Shown here piece by piece: positions 22,193 to 30,024 of a stretch of 40,010 nt of DNA. How positions within the stretch are numbered: position 1 is the first letter of the stretch; each line of letters begins with the position of its first letter. Under the pieces are notes generated by a model. The model ran no database searches. It saw only the letters and a list, made by a program, of their open reading frames with translations, and was not told the origin of the DNA. The translations under genes and the position numbers were made by a program. Source of the DNA: an uncultured Collinsella sp. (GTDB lineage Bacteria; Actinomycetota; Coriobacteriia; Coriobacteriales; Coriobacteriaceae); the NCBI GenBank assembly GCA_937950325.1, contig CALFDJ010000027.1, positions 1-40,010 on the forward strand, written 5' to 3'.

Positions 22193-23945
22193 GGTCTAGG
22201 TATCCTCTCACGTCTGCTTCGTAGTCCTCAATAATCTGCGGCCCTGCCGCGCTAAATTCAATTACGGTGTCGCCCACCAGGTCAAAGAGCGTCTCGTTGA
22301 TGGTATCGACGAGCATGTCCTCGCTCTGCCCCGATTGCACTACCGCCGATTCCGCCTGTACTGCGTTGTGCTCGAGCAGTGCGCGAAGATACGCGGTTGC
22401 GGCGGGCGCGAGTTCGGTCGCGGCGTCAGCGGGCGCAGCAGCTGCGAACGCGGGCGTCGGCGCGAGAAGCGGTGCCACGACACCAAACTGTTCGGTGGAT
22501 ATGGTCGGCTCGTCGGTCTCGTCCTGCCGAATGGGTGCCGCGACCGCCTCGACAATCGCGTCGGCTACGGGCTCGGCTTCCGGTTGCCCTGAGTCCGCTG
22601 CCTCGGCTTCCACAGGTGCGCCGTCCTCGCGCTCTTCATCGATCAAAAGCGCTTCACGCGTTTGCGCGGCGGCGCTTCGAATGTGCCCCAGCTGACTCAG
22701 ATCGATATCGATCTTGACGGGCTGGTGTGCGGCGTCCCATGAAAGCCATGCCACAATCTCGTCATCGATAATCTTGGCCAGATATTTGGGGACCTTTTCT
22801 TCCTTAAGGGGATGGGCGGGGTCCAGCGCCAGGCGCAGGCGTTGGTCGCAGGTGCGCATCATTTCACCGAGCTTGCTGCTCTTTTGCCTACTGCCATGGA
22901 TACGCATGCATTCCCAAAAGCCGTTTTGGCAACGGTAGATATGGATAGGATCCAGGCGGTATTCGCAGTCCTCGTGGCGCTCGGGCGCAAAGAATACGGC
23001 CGAGGCAAACATGGTGTAGGGCATGGCCGTCTCCTCCCCAAATAAACTCGCCACGATGCCGGTCTTTCGGTGCGTGTCATAGTAGCGCGCCATGCGGACA
23101 TACACGGCGCATGCCACGTGGCGCAGATCGCGGTGGTGGCTGCGGTCGAGCCGCGAGTTACTTAGGTTGTACGTGGAGAGGGCGTTGATGGCGGCCATGA
23201 GTCGCTCCTCGCGCACCTCATCGGGCGGAAGGGGGAGCGTGGGCTCGGAGGTTTTGCGACGCTTGGGGGTCTGGCCGGACGGCGCCGGTGCTGGTACAAG
23301 GTCTCGTGCCGCGCGCCGCAGCTCGATAAGGGCGTTATCGAACATGACGGTTTTAGAATCACGAAGCAGCTTGGGGTCAAGCCCGTGGAACACGGCGTAG
23401 TCCTGCAACCACACGCGTGCAAACCGGTCGATGCCGGGCTCAAAGGCGCGGTAGGCATCCCAAAAGGCCTTGATCTTGTTAAAACCATCGAGCGGGTCAT
23501 CTACGCCAATGCCGCAAATCAGCTCATAGAGATACAGAAAGGCGAAGGACGTAGACGTTTCCTCGACGGTTCCGCGGCGCACTTGGGCACGCCAGGTAAA
23601 GTAGCCGCGCAACTGCCGGTCGCTCATGGCGTTGTAGGTGGGAAAGTACGACTTAAAGGTGCCGTTGTAGGGGCAGTCGTCCTCAAAGTCGGCCATCAGC
23701 AGGCCTTGGCGGTAGAAAAGCTCGGCTTCCGAAAGCCAACGGCCCGCGCCGCCCTTGGGGTCTTCTTGCCAACGCGATATCTCACGCATCTTGCGGTACT
23801 GGTCGGGGAGGAAGTTCTGCATCTGTCGGCCGGTCTTGAGAATCGGCTCGTCTGCGTAGACCTCATATGAGAAGCGAGCGGACTGATGGGTCCGGGCCTC
23901 GGCCATAATGCGCTCGATGAGCATCTTGATGTCCTGGTCGGCCAC
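22185..23945 (-). CDS. TerB_N/TerB_C domain protein
   Basis: This 586-residue protein has an N-terminal TerB_N region (about 50-270; FLPDQYRKMREISRWQ, AELFYRQGLLMADFEDDCPY, FKSYFPTYNAMSDRQLRGYF, TWRAQVRRG). A central part includes a DEIVAWLS-type segment. A low-complexity Ala/Pro/Glu-rich linker (about 430-515) leads to a C-terminal TerB_C region (INETLFDLVGDTVIEFS..IIEDYE). These domains belong to the tellurite-resistance/stress-associated TerB superfamily, often found with predicted phage-defence ATPases and helicases. The start is GTG 23945 after AAAGGAG. It is the first gene of the cassette and overlaps the BrxD-like gene. I see no catalytic motif, so it is probably a sensor or scaffold. 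Confidence 0.85.
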   Translation of the reverse strand: MADQDIKMLIERIMAEARTHQSARFSYEVYADEPILKTGRQMQNFLPDQYRKMREISRWQEDPKGGAGRWLSEAELFYRQGLLMADFEDDCPYNGTFKSYFPTYNAMSDRQLRGYFTWRAQVRRGTVEETSTSFAFLYLYELICGIGVDDPLDGFNKIKAFWDAYRAFEPGIDRFARVWLQDYAVFHGLDPKLLRDSKTVMFDNALIELRRAARDLVPAPAPSGQTPKRRKTSEPTLPLPPDEVREERLMAAINALSTYNLSNSRLDRSHHRDLRHVACAVYVRMARYYDTHRKTGIVASLFGEETAMPYTMFASAVFFAPERHEDCEYRLDPIHIYRCQNGFWECMRIHGSRQKSSKLGEMMRTCDQRLRLALDPAHPLKEEKVPKYLAKIIDDEIVAWLSWDAAHQPVKIDIDLSQLGHIRSAAAQTREALLIDEEREDGAPVEAEAADSGQPEAEPVADAIVEAVAAPIRQDETDEPTISTEQFGVVAPLLAPTPAFAAAAPADAATELAPAATAYLRALLEHNAVQAESAVVQSGQSEDMLVDTINETLFDLVGDTVIEFSAAGPQIIEDYEADVRGYLDHE

Positions 23946-23982
23946 CGCTTCTCCTTTCCTAACGCAGCTACGGTGACCTCAT

Positions 23983-23991
23983 ATCATAGCA
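23983..23991 (-). promoter_or_regulatory. Possible extended -10 promoter of the TerB-BrxD-BrxHI cassette
   Basis: On the minus strand TGCTATGAT forms an extended -10 element 38 bases upstream of the GTG start of the TerB-domain gene. No good -35 box is present, as is allowed for extended -10 promoters. The cassette may also be read from the DUF554 gene upstream. Confidence 0.35.
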
Positions 23992-24033
23992 CAGCATCAA
24001 ACAGATGTTCGAGATACCGCTGCGTTGATAGAT

Positions 24034-24750
24034 TTAGAACAGGAGGGCGTAGATGACGGCGATGACGACGGAGGGGAGCATATTGGCCGTGCGGAAGGTC
24101 TGAGGACGGATGAGGTTGACGCCGACGCAGAAGATGAGCATGGAGCCTACGAGCGAAAGGCTGTCGAGGGCTGCCGTGGTCATGATGGGGGAGAGCGCGC
24201 CGGCAAACAACGTGATCGTCCCCTGGAACACGGCGACGGGCAGGGCCGAGAAGATGCAGCCGCGTCCGAGCGACGCCGTCATGGTGCAGACGATGATGCA
24301 GTCCAATGCGCCTTTCAAGGCAAGCGTTGACCAGTCGCCGAGCAGGCCGTCCTGGATCGATCCCACAATTGCCATGGCGCCGATACACACGGTGAGTGAA
24401 GTCGAGACAAAAGCGTTGGTGAACTCGTTATCGCCCTCACTGCCGGTCTTGCGCTTGAGCCATTCGCCAAGGTTCTCGATGGCGGCTTCCAAGTTGACGG
24501 CCTCGCCGATGAGCGAACCGAGCGCAAATGAGACGATGAGCATGGTGGTGCCGGTGGTCGCTAGCGCCTTCCCATCGATAAGGAGCATCTTTTGCATGGT
24601 GCCGCCAAGGCCGATAAACAGGACGCACAGCCCCGATGCTTTCATGAGCGTGTCTTGGATGCGCGGTGTGATGAAGCGGCCGCCCGCTAATCCCAAAAGA
24701 CCGCCCGCAACTAAAAGCACAACGTTGATGATTGTTCCCAAGCCCGGCAT
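24034..24750 (-). CDS. DUF554 family membrane protein (YdfK/YqgA-like)
   Basis: This 238-residue integral membrane protein has about seven hydrophobic segments and is glycine-rich. It begins MPGLGTIINVVLLVAGGLLG, the characteristic start of the DUF554 family, and continues LCVLFIGLGGTMQKML and SFALGSLIGE. The family has no established function and is presumed a transporter. I choose ATG 24750 because AGGAGGG lies 5 bases upstream. The longer frame from 24819 lacks a site. It lies upstream of the TerB cassette on the same strand with an 88-base gap. Confidence 0.88.
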   Translation of the reverse strand: MPGLGTIINVVLLVAGGLLGLAGGRFITPRIQDTLMKASGLCVLFIGLGGTMQKMLLIDGKALATTGTTMLIVSFALGSLIGEAVNLEAAIENLGEWLKRKTGSEGDNEFTNAFVSTSLTVCIGAMAIVGSIQDGLLGDWSTLALKGALDCIIVCTMTASLGRGCIFSALPVAVFQGTITLFAGALSPIMTTAALDSLSLVGSMLIFCVGVNLIRPQTFRTANMLPSVVIAVIYALLF

Positions 24751-24868
24751 GAGCCCTCCTGTATTGATGCCAACGTGGCAATCGTAGCAGAACGAAATGC
24801 GAGGCACATCGCGACTCATCTAATACGTTATATAAGTGGTGTTAGGAATGATGTGCAGCATTTAAGCC

Positions 24869-26299
24869 TCAGGTGGTTGTCGGGACATAGGGATAGTATT
24901 CAAAGCGCAGTGTCATAAGCCGCTGTGGGGATTCAATAGCCGCGGCGATGATATTGGCATCGCGGGCACGATCAAACCCTTCGAGTTCGATCTGATACGA
25001 GACGTCTTGCATAATGTCCAGACGTCGCCAGGCTAGGAGTGTGTCACCATCGAATTCCAAGGTCTTGCCTCCGTCTGGAGCAACGGCGTATAGACGCAGC
25101 TTGGCGGTGGTTGCAGGGTCGACAACCGTGACCTTTTTAATTTCGTTTCGAGTATTCTTGGCGCCCAACAAGGTGAGCAGTGTTGGGGCCACGACCTCGC
25201 CCGATGGCAAAAAGACGACTTCGATGGATTCAGGAAATGCGATGATAGCCGACTTGCGGACGGGCTGATTGGCGGCGGCAACTTCGATGTTCGCAGCGTC
25301 GATGACCTCCGTGTGGTCGAGCGCGGCAAGCACGCAGCAGTTACCTTCATCGATCTCTTGAGGATCAGCAAGCCCCAGACTGTCCGCGAACTCGGGATCG
25401 TTTGGATCGGCAGCGGGCTCATTCGGCGCTTCGAAAGAAGCTGGGACGCTGTTTGTCGGCGACGGCGTGTCGCCCGCACCTGCTTCTTTGTCCGCGCTCT
25501 CTTCTTGTATGGTTGCGTTGATGGGTTCGTCGTTTGGGGGGAGCGTCTTGGCGTCAAACGCGGAGGGGAGAATTCCGATGGCTCCGGATCCGTTCCACTC
25601 CATTTCGAGAAGCGCCGGGTCGGCAAGAATGCGTTGCCTGCTTTGCGCGCGGGCATCGATTTCAATAGGGCCTGCCTCTATCCCTCGTGTAAGGCTGAGT
25701 GATCCGGCTGGCTTCTCGAAATGAGCGTCTGTGTCTTTGGTACTGACGGCGTAGAACAGCAGGGACGCTTCTCCCGCCGCGATGGCATCGGTACCGGCTT
25801 TGGTCAGCCGCAACGATGCCGTGAATGAGAGGGTGGGCTGCGTGTCGTCTGCATTCGCGGCGGCGCAGCCCAGACATATACCGCCTCCTTTCTCAAAAAA
25901 AGTACCGTCGAAGGCGACCTTCGCTCCGTTCGCCGAGTCATCGACCGAAGCGATGTCGATGCGCAGCTCTAAATTGCATGGATCGCCATCTGCATCGAGC
26001 ACAACCGAGCGCCACGTGCAGACGGCGCACCCCGCCTGGGAGCCGTTTGCCTTGTTCGAACGATTGATATCCACGACTATCGAGCCGTCCGTATTACGAC
26101 GAAGGCATCCCGAGGTTGAGATTGCGGCCTGTGCGATCGAAAAACGCTTGCACGCAATGGCGCTCGACGGATTTGGTGCGGAGCTTAGGGCCGCTGGTAA
26201 GGAGTCTGCCATGACAGGAGTCGCCCAAGCGGCGACAGGCGTTCCGGTTGCGAGCGCGCCGCAGAGTGCGACGACGGGCAAAAGGTTCTTCGATGCCAT
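24869..26299 (-). CDS. Large secreted protein of the envelope cluster
   Basis: This 476-residue protein starts with a signal peptide (MASKNLLPVVALCGALATG... with a likely cut after VAAWA or VMA). The mature part has two cysteine pairs, in GCAVCTW and CLGCAAA, that could form disulfides. Beta-rich stretches follow, then an acidic Pro/Glu/Asp-rich linker (about 260-310), and a C-terminal domain ending YPYVPTTT. There is no sorting motif or C-terminal membrane helix, so it should be released or held by partners. The ATG at 26299 follows AAGGAG. It is the last gene of a five-gene run of envelope proteins. I do not recognise a family. Confidence 0.75.
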   Translation of the reverse strand: MASKNLLPVVALCGALATGTPVAAWATPVMADSLPAALSSAPNPSSAIACKRFSIAQAAISTSGCLRRNTDGSIVVDINRSNKANGSQAGCAVCTWRSVVLDADGDPCNLELRIDIASVDDSANGAKVAFDGTFFEKGGGICLGCAAANADDTQPTLSFTASLRLTKAGTDAIAAGEASLLFYAVSTKDTDAHFEKPAGSLSLTRGIEAGPIEIDARAQSRQRILADPALLEMEWNGSGAIGILPSAFDAKTLPPNDEPINATIQEESADKEAGAGDTPSPTNSVPASFEAPNEPAADPNDPEFADSLGLADPQEIDEGNCCVLAALDHTEVIDAANIEVAAANQPVRKSAIIAFPESIEVVFLPSGEVVAPTLLTLLGAKNTRNEIKKVTVVDPATTAKLRLYAVAPDGGKTLEFDGDTLLAWRRLDIMQDVSYQIELEGFDRARDANIIAAAIESPQRLMTLRFEYYPYVPTTT

Positions 26300-26317
26300 G
26301 GGGTCTCCTTAGCTAAT

Positions 26318-26599
26318 TTAGTGCGGCCTGTTCATGTTTTGTTTCTGGCTGTGTTTGATGTGCAGACCGAGGCCGGCGGTTCCCGCGCCTGCTGCTGCGG
26401 CGCCTGCTGCCAAGAGCCATCGTTTGTCGCCTGTCTGCGCCAACGGTTCCTCGCGGTCGCTGCGGTCGAGCTCCGAGAGGTCGACCGTCACTTGCGTGGC
26501 GGCCTGCGCCTGTTCTTGCTGGGCAAAGGCCATGGCTGGCCCAAACGCTAGGATGCTGACGGCGGCGGCCAGGGCGACGGCCTTATGCCGTGTGCGCAC
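26318..26599 (-). CDS. Very small sortase substrate (LAQTG)
   Basis: This 93-residue protein has a signal peptide (residues 1-26, ending AMAFA) and a cell-wall sorting signal: LAQTG at 53-57, a hydrophobic Ala/Gly helix (61-79) and a basic tail (HIKHSQKQ). After both cuts only about 30 residues would remain on the wall. I choose the GTG start at 26599 (MRTRHKAV), which gives a clean signal peptide. The frame could also open at TTG 26629. It overlaps the end of the upstream secreted-protein gene by 17 bases, so they are coupled. The sortase itself is not in the window. The LAQTG variant of LPxTG makes the enzyme class uncertain. Confidence 0.7.
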   Translation of the reverse strand: MRTRHKAVALAAAVSILAFGPAMAFAQQEQAQAATQVTVDLSELDRSDREEPLAQTGDKRWLLAAGAAAAGAGTAGLGLHIKHSQKQNMNRPH

Positions 26600-27182
26600 C
26601 GGGCTCGACCGTCCAGGTGATCGTTGCAACCTGATCGCCTTCGCCGGTTACGCGGAAGATGTCGCGCGTGACGCGGGCGACGTTTCCGCTTGTCTTGAGC
26701 TTAATTTTGTCCGCGCCACCGGCAATGCCCTGGTAGCCCATGTCGAAGGCTGCGTTCTTGGAAAGATCGAGGCCCGTCTCCTGCATTGCGGCGCTGGCGT
26801 TCTGGAGTGCGCCGTCGGGGCCGACCTTAAAGTCGATGGAGTTCCGTGCGGTTCCGGCCTTGGCGTCGGCGGCAATGGTCCAGGTGTTCATGGCGTCGAT
26901 CTTCATGTTGGTGACATGGATGCCGTAGGCCGAATGATTGTCGATGGTGGTCGCGTCTTCTGAGGGGCCCTGAAGCGTGCCGTCGGCCTTGGCGACGAAG
27001 GGAATAACCGTCGGAACTTTGAACTCAACGTTGTCGATCTCGGTCCTGACCATTACCTTCGTGGTCCCAACGCGCCCGGCTGCCATAGCTGGCGTCGGGG
27101 CGGCGCCCATTGCGAGTGCGAGCGCGAGCCCTGCGCCCACGACGAGCGCTCTGGCTCCGTTCATGTTCCTGGTGATGTTCAT
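26583..27182 (-). CDS. Secreted beta-rich surface protein
   Basis: This 199-residue protein has a signal peptide (MNITRNMNGARALVVGAGLA through APTPAMA, cut near residue 34). The mature domain of about 165 residues looks all-beta: VPTVIPFVAKADG, TIDNHSAYGIHVTNM, DIFRVTGEGDQVATITWTVE. The VPT-x-IPF and N-x-S-x-x-x-I-x-V arrangement recalls surface proteins of the WxL/TasA-like kind found in Gram-positive envelope clusters, but I cannot name the family. No membrane anchor is present. It lies directly before the small sortase substrate and overlaps it by 17 bases, which suggests joint display at the cell surface. The ATG at 27182 follows AAAGGA. Confidence 0.75.
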   Translation of the reverse strand: MNITRNMNGARALVVGAGLALALAMGAAPTPAMAAGRVGTTKVMVRTEIDNVEFKVPTVIPFVAKADGTLQGPSEDATTIDNHSAYGIHVTNMKIDAMNTWTIAADAKAGTARNSIDFKVGPDGALQNASAAMQETGLDLSKNAAFDMGYQGIAGGADKIKLKTSGNVARVTRDIFRVTGEGDQVATITWTVEPGAHTA

Positions 27183-27271
27183 GGTCGTTCCTTTCTATTC
27201 GCCGCGGGCTGTCCCCGCGATGATTGGACGAATGCTGGTGAATTGCGTGCGGTGCCGCGTCGGCCGGAAAG

Positions 27272-27781
27272 CTAGTTCTCGGCTTGCTCAACCCGTACCT
27301 TGACACGTGTCGGATTGCCGTGGCTGTCGAGGGTCTTGGCATCGAGTGCCTGGATCTCGATGTACGCCTCGCCTTCTTTGATGTCGCCGGCGGGGCACGT
27401 CTCGATTGTCTTGCCGGTCTCGACCACACCGGATTCGTACATGGTCTCGTCGTTTTGGATGACGCGGAATCGCTGGGGAAATTTATTGTCTTGGACGTTT
27501 TGCACGTTGACGCGCAGCTTGCCGTCCTCCTGCAGCTGAGCGACCGGTGCGACCGAAATCGTCATCATGTTGTCGCGGACTATGGCGTCGAGCTCATCTT
27601 GGATTTCCTGACGCGTTTTGTCCTCGGCCGTCGTAACCGAAGCGCCCGCCTCGGGTACGGGCTGCGACTGCCAAGCGTATAGTCCTACGGCGACAAGGGC
27701 GCAGACGATGGCCAAGCAGGCAACGATGAGCTTCTTGCGACGACCTAGGCCTGCAAAGTGGGGTGGCTTCTTCGCGCTCAT
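27272..27781 (-). CDS. Single-pass membrane protein of the envelope cluster
   Basis: This 169-residue protein has a short basic N-terminus, one membrane helix (about 18-37, KLIVACLAIVCALVAVGLYAW) and an extracellular domain of about 125 residues. That domain starts with a helical stretch (TRQEIQDELDAIV) and continues as a predicted beta-sandwich (LRVNVQNVQDNKFPQRFRVI, MYESGVVETGKTIETCPAGD, VKVRVEQAEN). The ATG at 27781 overlaps the stop of the upstream 98-residue gene (ATGA). A much longer in-frame reading to 28390 crosses that gene and is not real. The function is unknown. The design suggests an accessory or assembly partner for the two secreted proteins that follow. Confidence 0.75.
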   Translation of the reverse strand: MSAKKPPHFAGLGRRKKLIVACLAIVCALVAVGLYAWQSQPVPEAGASVTTAEDKTRQEIQDELDAIVRDNMMTISVAPVAQLQEDGKLRVNVQNVQDNKFPQRFRVIQNDETMYESGVVETGKTIETCPAGDIKEGEAYIEIQALDAKTLDSHGNPTRVKVRVEQAEN

Positions 27782-28074
27782 GCGGCATCCTTGGCGGTAT
27801 AGATGCGCGCAAAGGTGGACGGGTTCGCTCCAAAGAGCATGTGAAGCATCAGGCGGCGTGAGTAGACAAGCTCGTCGAAGTCGGGAGGGAGCTCGATGTC
27901 GTGGATATGCGCGATGCGGTGGGCGAGCGCCGAGAACGACTCGGGGTCGCAGATCACATCGGTGGTAACGTGGTAGACCGTCGTATCGGGGAATGCCTCT
28001 TCGTCGAAAGGCAGGAGATGGGGATCGTCGTCGACTTCGATGGCGATGCCGTACTGGGGCCAGTAATATGCCAT
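27778..28074 (-). CDS. 98-residue cytoplasmic protein heading the envelope cluster
   Basis: This small acidic protein (MAYYWPQYGIAIEVDDDPHL...) is rich in Asp, His and Tyr, with no signal peptide or membrane segment. A helical SALAHRIAHIHDIE stretch and a C-terminal SRRLMLHMLFGANPS helix are visible. The ATG at 28074 follows GGGAGG. Its stop overlaps the start of the next gene, so it is the first gene of the operon. I recognise no family. The position suggests a regulatory or chaperone role for the cluster, which is inference only. Confidence 0.7.
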   Translation of the reverse strand: MAYYWPQYGIAIEVDDDPHLLPFDEEAFPDTTVYHVTTDVICDPESFSALAHRIAHIHDIELPPDFDELVYSRRLMLHMLFGANPSTFARIYTAKDAA

Positions 28075-28420
28075 GGGAACCTCCCTGCTTCTGGGGCCAA
28101 AACTTCTGTCGGTTTTGGCTGTCGATGCCGACCGTATCAGCCGTTACTTGACCAATTGCTGACCAAATGCTTGACGGATTGGCGTCTCCGCAGGTAAAAG
28201 GCGGCAAAAAATACTCCAACTTTTTTCGAGCGGCAATCGCGCGGTCAGTGACGGCGGGGCCATATGTGTTAAAAGCATCGTCTGCCGAGGAAATCCAGCC
28301 GCTCGCCGAATTGCACGAACGTAAAAATCGCCAATTATGGAGACGGTCTCGAACACGTCGACGAAACGATGCGGTAACATCTCCCTGCAAACACTGTAGT
28401 TAGCTAAAGGGGGAGTTCGC
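28075..28420. other. Divergent control region, envelope cluster / lactate operon
   Basis: This 346-base gap separates two divergent operons. It holds repeated motifs at 28147-28183: TTGACCAATTGC, TGACCAAATGC and TTGACGGATTGG in a row, with CCAAT...ATTGG at the edges, which look like clustered binding sites. A TAACAT box at 28374-28379 lies 41 bases before the lactate dehydrogenase start and may be its -10. No ORF here is convincing. Confidence 0.45.
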
Positions 28421-30022
28421 GTGTCTGTAACCATCAAACCCTTCACCGACGAGTTCGAAGAGTATGGCCGCGATGAATCTCGCGCATCGGGCGAAGCATC
28501 GAGCATCTCGTTTCCGACAACGGAAGACGAGGTCCGTGCCATTTTGGAAAAGCTCCATGCCGAGCGTGTCCCGGTAACGGTTCAGGGCGCCCGAACCGGC
28601 CTTGCCGCCGGTGCCGTGCCCCACGGCGGGCATATCCTCAATACTTCCCGTATGAATCGCTACTTGGGCCTTCGCCGCGATGAACAAGGCCAATTTTTGC
28701 TGCGCGTGGAGCCGGGCGTTGTGCTCTCGGAGCTGCGCAAGCAGCTGAGCAAGAAGGTGCTGCCGACCGCTGGTTGGGACCAGGCATCGCTTAAGGCCTA
28801 CGATGAGTTTCAAGAGGCCCCCGAGCAGTTCTTTCCCACCGATCCCACCGAGGCGTCTGCCTGTCTGGGCGGCATGGCGGCATGTAACGCCTCCGGTGCC
28901 CGCAGCTACGCCTACGGCCCCATGCGCCCGCATATCACGGGGCTCCACGTCGCGCTGGCTGATGGCGATTTGCTTGAGCTTCAGCGCGGCGAGGCTTTTG
29001 CCCGGGGCCGCCACCTGTCGCTCGTGACGGCAGTGGGCCGTGCACTCGAGCTTGACCTTCCCGACTACACCATGCCCAAGACCAAAAATGCTTCGGGCTA
29101 TTTCGTTGCTGACGATATGGATGCCATCGAATTGTTTATCGGTGCGTGTGGCACAATCGGCGTCATCACCGAGCTCGAGATTGCCCTGCAGGCGGCGCCT
29201 GCGGTCGTTTGGGGCGTGAGCTGTTTCTTTGACAGCGAAGACAAGGCCGTGTCCTTCACCGATTCCGTGCGTCCCGTCCTGTCCCATGCGGCTGCCATCG
29301 AGTACTTCGACGCTGGCGCCCTGGATATTCTACGTCGCCAGCGCGAGCAGTCGACGGCGTTTGCCTCGCTGCCGGCGCTCGACAAAGAGGCCAAGGTCTG
29401 TGTCTACGTGGAGCTCGACTGCGATGACGAGGCCCAGGCGACCGAGGAACTGTACCACCTGGGATGGGTGCTCGAGTTTGCGGGTGGCCGCGACGATGCG
29501 ACATGGGTCGCGCGCACCGAGGTTGATCGCGAGTGCCAGCGGTTCTTCCGCCATGCGGTCCCCGAGAGCGTCAATATGCTTATCGACGAGCGTCGCCGCA
29601 CGGATCCCACCATCACCAAACTGGGTTCGGACATGTCGGTGCCCAATGCACGCCTTGCCGATGTCGTGGTCCTCTATCGCCGCACACTGGCCGAAAGCGG
29701 GCTTGAATCTGCTGCCTGGGGGCACATCGGTAACAACCATCTGCATGTGAACATCCTGCCGCGCGATGCGCAGGACTACCGTCGCGGTGGCGAGCTGTTT
29801 GCCCAGTGGGCTGCGGAGGTAACGGCTATGGGCGGTGCCGTTTCTGCCGAGCACGGCGTCGGCAAGATCAAGGCGGGCTTCTTAGAGACGATGTACGGTC
29901 ACGAGGCCATGGTCGAGTCGGCGCGGCTCAAGCTCCAGCTCGATCCCGACGGGCAGCTGGGTCGCGGCAACCTGTTTTCGGAGAAGCTCTTGGATGAGCT
30001 TGTCCAGAAAGGGGGCGCGTGA
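28421..30022 (+). CDS. lctD: FAD-linked lactate dehydrogenase subunit (GlcD/LctD type)
   Basis: This 533-residue FAD-binding oxidoreductase belongs to the GlcD/D-lactate dehydrogenase family. The FAD-binding (PCMH) part has VTVQGARTGLAAGAVPHGG, LLRVEPGVVLSEL and ACLGGMAACNASGARSYAYG. The C-terminal cap has WGHIGNNHLHVNILPRD and AEHGVGKIKAGF, the substrate/flavin contacts of the family. Directly followed by EtfB and a ferredoxin-type EtfA, it matches the LctD subunit of the electron-bifurcating lactate dehydrogenase complex (LctBCD). That enzyme oxidises lactate with NAD+ while also consuming reduced ferredoxin. The start is GTG 28421 after GGGGGAG. Glycolate or another 2-hydroxyacid is a possible alternative substrate. 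Confidence 0.87.
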   Translation: MSVTIKPFTDEFEEYGRDESRASGEASSISFPTTEDEVRAILEKLHAERVPVTVQGARTGLAAGAVPHGGHILNTSRMNRYLGLRRDEQGQFLLRVEPGVVLSELRKQLSKKVLPTAGWDQASLKAYDEFQEAPEQFFPTDPTEASACLGGMAACNASGARSYAYGPMRPHITGLHVALADGDLLELQRGEAFARGRHLSLVTAVGRALELDLPDYTMPKTKNASGYFVADDMDAIELFIGACGTIGVITELEIALQAAPAVVWGVSCFFDSEDKAVSFTDSVRPVLSHAAAIEYFDAGALDILRRQREQSTAFASLPALDKEAKVCVYVELDCDDEAQATEELYHLGWVLEFAGGRDDATWVARTEVDRECQRFFRHAVPESVNMLIDERRRTDPTITKLGSDMSVPNARLADVVVLYRRTLAESGLESAAWGHIGNNHLHVNILPRDAQDYRRGGELFAQWAAEVTAMGGAVSAEHGVGKIKAGFLETMYGHEAMVESARLKLQLDPDGQLGRGNLFSEKLLDELVQKGGA

Positions 30023-30024
30023 AG

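Noticed and set aside
18327..23945. Calling the cassette a complete BREX system
   Set aside because: Only BrxD-like and BrxHI-like components are present. The methylase, PglZ phosphatase and other core BREX genes are absent from the window.
27782..28390. Long N-terminal extension of the 169-residue membrane protein
   Set aside because: It runs through the 98-residue gene and the divergent control region. The ATG in the ATGA overlap at 27781 gives a normal membrane-anchored protein.
28144..28542. 132-codon minus-strand frame between the divergent operons
   Set aside because: It overlaps the start of the lactate dehydrogenase gene, has no ribosome site and no recognisable sequence.
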